From: an uncultured Clostridia bacterium
GTDB lineage: Bacteria > Bacillota > Clostridia > TANB77 > CAG-508
NCBI GenBank assembly: GCA_934177555.1
Contig: CAKPPL010000015.1
Location: 1-19,569 of the forward strand
Reading direction: 5' to 3'
DNA: 19,569 nucleotides
How positions within the stretch are numbered: position 1 is the first letter of the stretch; each line of letters starts with the position of its first letter. The translations under genes and the position numbers were made by a program. The notes below the pieces were generated by a model. It searched no databases, was not told where the DNA came from, and saw nothing but the letters and a program-made list of their open reading frames with translations. This document shows positions 14,024 through 19,569 of the stretch, one piece after another.

Positions 14024-14899
14024 ATGATTTTAACATATATTGTAGAAAAAAATAAATATGAGACTGTAAATCAAGTTTTAAAAAATGAATTTAAAATATC
14101 TTCAAGACTATTACATAAATTGATTAATTCTAATCAAATTTTTTTAAATTCTAATAGTATTGATACACGTTCAATAGTAAAAGAAAATGATATAATTGTT
14201 GTAGATTTAGATTTTGTTGAAGAAAGTGAAAATATTATTTCTCAAAAAATGGACTTAAATATTATATATGAAGATGATGCCATTTTAGCAATTAACAAGC
14301 CTGCTGGCATAGCTATTCATCCATCAATTCTTCATTATTCTGATAGTCTGGCAAATGGTGTAAAATATTATTTAGAAAGTATTGGGTTAAAACGAAAAAT
14401 AAGACCTATTAATAGATTGGACTTAAATACTTCTGGTCTAGTTATTTTTGCTAAAAATGAGTATGTACAAGAATGTTTAATTCAACAAATGAATAAAAAT
14501 ATTTTCAAAAAAGAATATTTAGCTATTGTTGATGGAATTTTTGATGAAGATTGTGGAACAATAAATCTAAAAATTGACAGAAAGGAAAATAGTATTATAG
14601 AAAGATGCATTTCTGAAAATGGTCAATCTGCTATTACCCATTATAAAGTAATAAAAGCTTTTGATAATTTTTCTTTAATAAAATGTACATTAGAAACTGG
14701 ACGTACACATCAAATTCGCTTACATATGTCTGCAATAGGTCACCCTTTGTTAGGTGATACTTTATATGGAATTGAGTCAGACTTAATTAATAGGCAAGCT
14801 TTACACAGTTATAAAATGAATTTTATTCATCCTATCACCAATAAAAAAGTAGAACTTTTTTGTGATTTACCAGATGATATGAAAAAAGTGGTTCAATAA
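14024..14899 (+). CDS. RluD-like RNA pseudouridine synthase
   Basis: This 291-residue protein of the RluA/RluD family isomerises uridines in rRNA or tRNA. An N-terminal S4-like RNA-binding segment (about 15-62: VNQVLKNEF, LLHKLINSNQIFLNS, IVKENDIIVV) precedes the catalytic domain. That domain has AINKPAGIAIHPS (89-101), then RPINRLDLNTSGLVIFAKN with catalytic Asp133, then ETGRTHQIRLHMSAIGHPLLGD and LYGI. Asn before Arg-Leu-Asp instead of His is common in Firmicutes relatives. The exact target uridine cannot be deduced. The ATG at 14024 is chosen for its AAAGGAG ribosome binding site and the promoter position. An upstream in-frame TTG at 13991 lacks both. It is a single-gene unit that ends in a terminator shared with rnpB. 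Confidence 0.93.
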   Translation: MILTYIVEKNKYETVNQVLKNEFKISSRLLHKLINSNQIFLNSNSIDTRSIVKENDIIVVDLDFVEESENIISQKMDLNIIYEDDAILAINKPAGIAIHPSILHYSDSLANGVKYYLESIGLKRKIRPINRLDLNTSGLVIFAKNEYVQECLIQQMNKNIFKKEYLAIVDGIFDEDCGTINLKIDRKENSIIERCISENGQSAITHYKVIKAFDNFSLIKCTLETGRTHQIRLHMSAIGHPLLGDTLYGIESDLINRQALHSYKMNFIHPITNKKVELFCDLPDDMKKVVQ

Positions 14900-14908
14900 C
14901 CACTTTTT
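14883..14908. terminator. Bidirectional terminator between rluD-like gene and rnpB
   Basis: AAAAAGTGGTT (14883-14893) pairs perfectly with AACCACTTTTT (14898-14908) around the loop CAAT. On both strands the second arm ends in a T-run. The stop codon of the plus-strand gene (14897-14899) is within the loop and second arm. Confidence 0.9.
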
Positions 14909-14923
14909 ATTTTATCATTATTT

Positions 14924-15265
14924 TTAGTAAACCTGTAAGCCGGGTTCTGTCTTTTAAAATAGTCATTTATCTAGGACATATATTGCTATATATCTCAAGC
15001 CACACAATTTAGAAATTACCGAGCAGGCTTTTTTCTACTTAGGTGTTGCTCCAGATGGGGTTTACACTGACCCAATATGTCACCATATTGGTGGTGAGCT
15101 CTTACCTCGCCTTTTCACCCTTACCATTAATGGCGGTTATTTTCTGTTGCACTTTCCTTAAGGTCACCCTCACTAGACGTTATCTAGCATCTTTGCTCTA
15201 TGGAGCCCGGACTTTCCTCTCGTAGTTCCTTTCGAAATCTACCAGCGACTATTCAATTTACTAAG
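14924..15265 (-). ncRNA. rnpB: RNase P RNA component, class A-like
   Basis: This is the catalytic RNA that trims the 5' end of pre-tRNA. On the minus strand TTAGTAAA (15265-15258) pairs with TTTACTAA (14931-14924), closing P1. The conserved core reads GAGGAAAGTCCGGGCTCC (about 15219-15202) near the 5' end, ACAGAAAATAACCGCC in the middle, then GCGAGGTAAGAGCTCACC, GTGTAAACCCCATCTGGAGC and finally AGAACCCGGCTTACAGG at the 3' end. The arrangement is that of the ancestral class A form rather than the Bacillus class B form, as is usual for Clostridia. Length is about 342 nt. It has its own promoter and a terminator at 14883-14908. This RNA fills the only gene-free stretch longer than 300 nt. Confidence 0.96.
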
Positions 15266-15269
15266 AATT

Positions 15270-15298
15270 ATTATAACATTTTTTTATTGTCTTGTAAA
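15270..15298 (-). promoter_or_regulatory. Promoter of rnpB
   Basis: On the minus strand TTTACA (15298-15293) and TATAAT (15275-15270) are 17 nt apart. The predicted start is near 15264, matching the 5' end deduced from P1. Confidence 0.8.
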
Positions 15299-15301
15299 CT
15301 T

Positions 15302-17623
15302 TTAATCATTTTTATTCTTTTTAAAGTTTACTACAATAGCATCTTCATTGTCAAATATAAAATTTGAATCAGTTGTATTCATTTGTATTGGATCAACTTC
15401 GTTTTTATCATCAACAAAATCTATATGCTTTGGATCAAATTTATTTTTTGAAGAATCTGTTTCTTCTTCTGTTGCAACTCCTGGTGTAAATTTAGCAAAA
15501 TTATATTTTTTAATTGGTTGCTCTTCTTTATATTTTGAACTCAAGAAATTCATTATTCCTTCTCCAACATCATATTGCCCTTTATCATTTTTTAATTTTA
15601 TAGCAATATTTTTAGTTCCTAATGTTGCTAATTTCATAACTGCAAAATTATTTTCCCAATCATATTTTACACTACCATATTTAGAGTCATATTGTAATTT
15701 GTTCATATCCATAGAATTTGAATATGTCCATGTTCTTCTCTTAATAAATTCTTTTGACCACCATTCAATATCTTCTGGTGTTCCTCCTCCTGTGAAAATT
15801 TTATTTCCACAGTTTGTTAGTATTGTATCTTTAAATTTCATTTTTGGTGAATCACCTTCTAATTGTGAAAGGTTTTGTGTTGTTATTGTTGTTCCTACTC
15901 TATATTTACGATATAATGTGAACATCGCTTCTGTATCTCTACATATAAAATCTGCAAATTCATCAATATATACAAAATATGGTACTCTACTTTTTTCATT
16001 TCCTGGTCTTCTTAAAACTGCATTTTGCATTGATAATAAGAAAAATAGTCCAAATGCCTTATGACTTGTTTTTCCTAAATCTCCTCTTCTTGTACATAAA
16101 AATGTCATTTCTCCATTTTTTAACATTTTATCAAAATCTATATTATAATTTCTGTTACAAAGTATTGCTTTTACACCTGGTAATCTTAACAAATTATCTA
16201 ATTGTGATGTTGCTAAATGTATATATTTTTCTGTTTCATTTCTACCTATACTATTTGCATAAAAGTTCTTTTTAAAATATGTAATTTGAACACTGTATTT
16301 TTCTGCAAGTTCTTCATCTTGTCTCATTATCTCACACATTTTTTCTACTAAATCAAAGTTTGTAAGCATTTTTAGTAAATCATCCAAATTTGGTAAATTT
16401 CCATTATTCATTTTTGGATACATTTCTTTTAACATTATTGTAATATTTTCAATAGCTTGTATTATAAAATCTTCTCTATATGCTTCTTCTATTTCTGGAT
16501 GTGAATTTACATACATTCCTTTTAATACTGAAGATATTGTAATTGCTATTTTTGATACATCATCATATACAAATGGATTTAATCCTATTGATGTACTATC
16601 TAATGGATCTATTACGTTGTATTTTATGTGGAAATTTTTACATACATCTTTCATTTTAGAAATTGATTCATTATCTGGTGACATCAATGTCATTCCTAAA
16701 TCCCTGTATGTGTATTCATTTCCTGATACATTTAATATCATTTTATTCATATATGCTCTATAAACTGCTTCTTTTCCTTGAACTGGTGTTATCATATTCA
16801 AATTAAAATTTTCGTTTAAATAGTCATTATTATATGGTTTATTTAATACTGCTATTCCTGTTTTTAATGCTGTATATCCCATTTCTTTTGCATTTGCTAT
16901 GTAAAATGCTTTTTTCTCTATATCCTTAGCCATCATTGGTTCTAATACTAATGATGTTTTTCCTGTTCCTGATGCTCCACATACTAGTAAAGATTGATAT
17001 CTTTTTTCTTCATAAAAAGTTAATTTTTTTCCTGTTTCAAAATCTTTTGCAATAAGCATATCACATGTAAATGGTCCATGACCTATTGTTTTATCTGCTA
17101 AACTAATTCCACCATAATCCCATATAGATCTTGTTTGGTCTTTACTATCCATTACTCCTAATTTGATCCATTTTATTAAACCATAAAATGTTGTTAGTGG
17201 TAAATATATAGCTAGTGCTGTTAATGCTGGTCTAATTAATTCTGAGAAATTTGTTACTAGTTCTGTATATCCTGGTAATGAAATTAGAAATAACCATGTT
17301 CCTGCATTTAACCATTGTGTAAACATTGATATTGCAATTATATATAAACTTACTACATATGTAAAAAATAATGTAACTTTTGAATTTTTAGTTGTTACAA
17401 ATTCTGATGAACCTGAAAACAAAAATGCAAATATTGGGCATGCTAATGCAAGTGTATATTTAAGTGGCCCCCAATATGATACAGATACTCCTGTAAATAT
17501 TAAGAATAACATTTCTACAACTCTATCTACTAATATATAAACTGATATTAATGTTAGTATATATGTTGCAAATGTATTTCTACTAGCATTTAATTTTTTT
17601 AAAAATTTATCTATTAATTTCAT
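15302..17623 (-). CDS. VirD4/TraG-like membrane ATPase (coupling-protein family)
   Basis: This 773-residue protein has about four or five hydrophobic segments in the first 160 residues (about 18-43, 52-71, 82-100, 105-120 and 130-152). A FtsK/VirD4-type ATPase follows. Walker A is GASGTGKTS at 216-224, Walker B is YFVYIDEFADF with Asp554-Glu555, and the TraG/TraD-type TTQNLSQLE is around 581-589, with HKAFGLFFLLSM in between. Residues from about 690 on are acidic and lysine-rich, probably disordered. Type IV coupling proteins bring relaxase-DNA or proteins to a secretion channel. Here there is no relaxase, VirB4 or VirB6 gene in view; the neighbours are rnpB and the obg operon. It has its own promoter. 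It may be a stray piece of an integrative element, or a chromosomal DNA/protein-translocating ATPase of unknown role. Substrate and partners are unknown. Confidence 0.88.
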   Translation of the reverse strand: MKLIDKFLKKLNASRNTFATYILTLISVYILVDRVVEMLFLIFTGVSVSYWGPLKYTLALACPIFAFLFSGSSEFVTTKNSKVTLFFTYVVSLYIIAISMFTQWLNAGTWLFLISLPGYTELVTNFSELIRPALTALAIYLPLTTFYGLIKWIKLGVMDSKDQTRSIWDYGGISLADKTIGHGPFTCDMLIAKDFETGKKLTFYEEKRYQSLLVCGASGTGKTSLVLEPMMAKDIEKKAFYIANAKEMGYTALKTGIAVLNKPYNNDYLNENFNLNMITPVQGKEAVYRAYMNKMILNVSGNEYTYRDLGMTLMSPDNESISKMKDVCKNFHIKYNVIDPLDSTSIGLNPFVYDDVSKIAITISSVLKGMYVNSHPEIEEAYREDFIIQAIENITIMLKEMYPKMNNGNLPNLDDLLKMLTNFDLVEKMCEIMRQDEELAEKYSVQITYFKKNFYANSIGRNETEKYIHLATSQLDNLLRLPGVKAILCNRNYNIDFDKMLKNGEMTFLCTRRGDLGKTSHKAFGLFFLLSMQNAVLRRPGNEKSRVPYFVYIDEFADFICRDTEAMFTLYRKYRVGTTITTQNLSQLEGDSPKMKFKDTILTNCGNKIFTGGGTPEDIEWWSKEFIKRRTWTYSNSMDMNKLQYDSKYGSVKYDWENNFAVMKLATLGTKNIAIKLKNDKGQYDVGEGIMNFLSSKYKEEQPIKKYNFAKFTPGVATEEETDSSKNKFDPKHIDFVDDKNEVDPIQMNTTDSNFIFDNEDAIVVNFKKNKND

Positions 17624-17661
17624 TATTTCTTCCTTTCGTTTTCATAAATTACTACATATAT

Positions 17662-17690
17662 ATTATCCTATAAAAATAGTAAAATTACAA
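17662..17690 (-). promoter_or_regulatory. Promoter of the VirD4-like gene
   Basis: On the minus strand TTGTAA (17690-17685) and GATAAT (17667-17662) are 17 nt apart, within the 82-nt gap after the exporter gene. I see no terminator in this gap, so readthrough from the obg operon is also possible. Confidence 0.6.
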
Positions 17691-17705
17691 GCTTTTTTAA
17701 TAATT

Positions 17706-18560
17706 TCATATTATAAATTCTAATATTATCCCTGAAAGTACTCCTATTATATATAATAAACTTACTATTTTTATATTTTCTTTTAAATTTTTATTTGTTT
17801 TAAATAGCACTAGTATTCCAACACCTGCATTTACAGCTACACCTGATATTAAAACAGGCATGTTTATAACATTTTCTATAAATAATTCTGTTAAGATTAC
17901 TGATGAAGCACAATTTGGTATTAATCCTATTATTCCTGCTACTATTGGGCCTAATATAGTATTTTGACTTATAAAATTAGCTATTGTTTCTTCTCCAATG
18001 ATACTAATTATTCCATTAATAATTAATGTTATAATAAAAATATATATTAGTATATTTAGTGAGTGTTTTAATGCTGATTTAACAATACTTTCTTCACAGT
18101 GACAATGTTCATGTTCACACAATTCTTCTATATGTTCATTTTTATCTTCTTTTTTTCCAATTTTGTTAAAAACAAAATCAATTAAAACACCTGCTAATAT
18201 ACCAATAACTAATTTTATTCCAAGTATTGTTAATATTACTGATATATTAATATTTTTAGTTAACAGTATTGGGAGCATTTCATCTGATGTTGTTAAATAA
18301 ACAGATATCAATGTTCCTAATGTTATTACTCTTGCTGCATATAGATTAGTAGCTGATACAGAAAAACCACATTGTGGAAATATTCCTACTATTCCTCCAA
18401 TAACTGGTCCAAATTTACCTGATTTTTCTATAAAATCTCTTACTTTATTACTTGTTTTGTGTTCAATATATTCCATAATAAGATATGTTATAAACAAAAA
18501 TGGTAAAAGTTTTATGCTATCTATTATAGTTTCTTTTAATATTTCTATTATTTCTTGCAT
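17706..18560 (-). CDS. PF11449-like metal/arsenic exporter
   Basis: This 284-residue polytopic membrane protein matches the family annotated as putative arsenic efflux or manganese transporter (ArsP_2, PF11449). It is built from two similar halves. FGPVIGGIVGIFPQCGFSVS (49-68) is mirrored by LGPIVAGIIGLIPNCASSVI (203-222), each followed by LGTLISVY or MPVLISGV. The first half also has YLTTSDEMLP (88-97). A central cytosolic loop around 144-157 carries the Cys/His cluster CEHEHCHCEE (148-157), a likely metal-sensing or metal-delivery site. Length is normal for the family. It starts 12 nt after the Nudix gene, so it belongs to the obg-Nudix unit. The transported ion is not known; the Cys in each PxC motif suggests a soft metal or metalloid. 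Confidence 0.82.
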   Translation of the reverse strand: MQEIIEILKETIIDSIKLLPFLFITYLIMEYIEHKTSNKVRDFIEKSGKFGPVIGGIVGIFPQCGFSVSATNLYAARVITLGTLISVYLTTSDEMLPILLTKNINISVILTILGIKLVIGILAGVLIDFVFNKIGKKEDKNEHIEELCEHEHCHCEESIVKSALKHSLNILIYIFIITLIINGIISIIGEETIANFISQNTILGPIVAGIIGLIPNCASSVILTELFIENVINMPVLISGVAVNAGVGILVLFKTNKNLKENIKIVSLLYIIGVLSGIILEFII

Positions 18561-18572
18561 TAAATTCCCTTT

Positions 18573-19016
18573 CTAATTTATTTTTCCTAATTCTAAATCT
18601 TGAATAAACTTATCTCTAATTTCTATTGGAAGTAATACAATATTTTTTATATCTTCTATTTTTATTATTTCTGGTATATATTTTCCTCTATCTAAATATT
18701 TAATATCTCCAGAAAATTCAGGACCTGTTCCTGTCCCAAATTCCCCTTTAAGATATTTACATAAAAAGAAATATTCTTTTTTGTTTTGCTCTCCATTTTC
18801 TATTTGATATAATTTTTTAATTACTTCTACTTCTATCCCAAACTCTTCTTTAATTTCTCTTTTTGTTCCTTCTTCAAGAGTTTCATTTTCTTCTAATCCT
18901 CCACCTGGAAATGTATAATAATCTCCATATTGATGATTTTTTACTTCTGTTCTATGCATAAATGCATATCCTTCTCCAATTTTTAAAATTCCTGCTACTC
19001 TTATTCTTTCTTCCAT
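18573..19016 (-). CDS. Nudix hydrolase
   Basis: This 147-residue protein has a complete Nudix box: G at the start of GGLEENETLEEGTKREIKEE (about 39-58), then FGIEV. It obeys G-x5-E-x7-RE-U-x-EE-x-G-U, so metal binding and diphosphate hydrolysis should be intact. The flanks (YAFMHRT, YGDYYTFPGGG, EYFFLCKYLKGEFG) are those of small generic Nudix proteins. The substrate (nucleotide, sugar nucleotide or oxidised nucleotide) cannot be assigned. It begins 20 nt after the obg stop and ends 12 nt before the exporter gene, so it is likely cotranscribed with both. The ribosome binding site GAAGAAGG is rather far (about 12 nt) from the ATG. Confidence 0.92.
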   Translation of the reverse strand: MEERIRVAGILKIGEGYAFMHRTEVKNHQYGDYYTFPGGGLEENETLEEGTKREIKEEFGIEVEVIKKLYQIENGEQNKKEYFFLCKYLKGEFGTGTGPEFSGDIKYLDRGKYIPEIIKIEDIKNIVLLPIEIRDKFIQDLELGKIN

Positions 19017-19036
19017 AGTTATTATAAACCTTCTTC

Positions 19037-19569
19037 CTATTCAAACCATTCAAATGTCCAGTTAAGAACTTTTACAGTGTCTCCTTCTTGTATTCCCTGT
19101 CTTTTTAACTCATCTTCTATTCCTAAGTTTTTTAAACTTTTTTGGAAATAATACATTGACTCATTATCATCTATATTTATTCTTCCCATTAGTCTATTAA
19201 TTGCTTTTCCTTCAATAATATATATATTTCCTTCTTTTCTAACTGTAAAAGTATCTTTATCTTCTTCTAATGTGTATACCACTCTGTCTTCAATTTCTGT
19301 TATCTCTTCTTTTGGTAATGTTTTTAATACTTCTGATACTCTGTCAAGTAATTCTTTTACTCCTTGTCCTGTTGCACCAGATATTTTATAAATTTCTAAT
19401 CCTTCTTTTTGAGCTAGTTCTTCTAGTTCTTTATAGCCTGTATCATCTTGCATTATATCTATTTTGTTTGCTACTATTATTTGTTTTCTTGTACTTAGTT
19501 TTTCACTATATTTTTTTAATTCCATATTTATAGTATTAAAGTCTTCTACTGGATTACGTCCCTCTATAC
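19037..19569 (-). CDS. obg: GTPase Obg, C-terminal part, 5' end beyond right edge
   Basis: This is the C-terminal portion of the ribosome-assembly GTPase Obg/CgtA. The open frame runs past the edge: upstream of the Met at 19525 it continues IEGRNPVEDFNTIN, the usual Obg linker, so that Met is internal. Visible are the G4 motif ANKIDIM, the G5-like KISGATGQGVKELL, and then the C-terminal OCT domain (VYTLEEDKDTFTVRKEG, GKAINRLMGRINIDD, ending VLNWTFEWFE). Presence of OCT points to the Firmicutes form. The N-terminal Obg fold and G1-G3 motifs lie outside the window. It heads, or is part of, an operon with the Nudix and exporter genes; rpmA is a usual neighbour further upstream. Confidence 0.96.
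   Translation of the reverse strand, partial: IEGRNPVEDFNTINMELKKYSEKLSTRKQIIVANKIDIMQDDTGYKELEELAQKEGLEIYKISGATGQGVKELLDRVSEVLKTLPKEEITEIEDRVVYTLEEDKDTFTVRKEGNIYIIEGKAINRLMGRINIDDNESMYYFQKSLKNLGIEDELKRQGIQEGDTVKVLNWTFEWFE

Noticed and set aside
14411..14440. Asn instead of His before Arg-Leu-Asp in the pseudouridine synthase active site
   Set aside because: This substitution is common in Firmicutes members of the RluD-like family, and the catalytic Asp is present.
15043..15225. A 60-residue plus-strand open frame
   Set aside because: It lies entirely antisense within the RNase P RNA and has no ribosome binding site.
19523..19525. ATG at 19525 as start of a short GTPase gene
   Set aside because: The frame continues upstream to the window edge with typical Obg sequence, so this Met is internal.
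15302..19569. An integrated conjugative element around the VirD4-like gene
   Set aside because: No relaxase, integrase, VirB4 homologue or flanking direct repeats are seen; neighbours are housekeeping genes.

Overview
The window looks like chromosome from a very AT-rich, spore-forming Gram-positive bacterium of the Clostridia. Grounds for this are the strong AT bias, purine-rich Shine-Dalgarno sites before nearly every gene, sigma-A-type promoters with TTGACN/TATAAT-like boxes, a class A-type RNase P RNA, a CwlJ/GerQ spore-germination pair, and a Pta/acetate kinase fermentation operon. I cannot name the species. Most genes lie on the minus strand. The plus strand carries only three genes, at 3158, 11655 and 14024. 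There are no tRNAs, CRISPR arrays or insertion sequences that I can see.

Left part (1-3510). A minus-strand operon runs response regulator, then sensor kinase (ATGA overlap), then a ZIP-family metal transporter, then an ABC-transporter ATPase cut by the left edge. The 83-nt gap before the ABC gene holds a likely promoter overlaid by an 11-bp-spaced direct repeat and a 14-bp inverted repeat. A lone DUF1064-type nuclease-like gene with its own promoter is divergent from the regulator.

Cell-envelope and acetate part (3510-10640). A dgkA (undecaprenol kinase)/monofunctional transglycosylase pair is followed by a SleB-like cell wall hydrolase of noticeably higher GC with a TTG start. Upstream of these is a minus-strand operon: pta, two tandem acetate kinases, a PPC-domain protein and an MFS transporter. 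Pta makes acetyl phosphate from acetyl-CoA and the acetate kinases convert it to acetate and ATP. The second acetate kinase has changes in the acetate pocket and next to a catalytic arginine.

Spore and RNA-modification part (10640-15300). A cwlJ-gerQ pair (cortex hydrolase and its coat partner) is followed by a divergent Mbeg1-like alpha/beta hydrolase. This converges, with abutting stop codons inside one terminator, on trmB and a DUF5662 gene. A divergent RluD-like pseudouridine synthase converges on rnpB and shares a terminator with it.

Right part (15300-19569). A minus-strand series runs obg (5' end beyond the right edge), a Nudix hydrolase and a PF11449-like metal/arsenic exporter. After a new promoter comes a 773-residue VirD4/TraG-like membrane ATPase, ending just upstream of rnpB. 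The ATPase has no visible conjugation partners here and is the least expected gene in the window. Several start codons were chosen from Shine-Dalgarno and promoter positions rather than the longest frame (ackA1, cwlJ, trmB, rluD-like).
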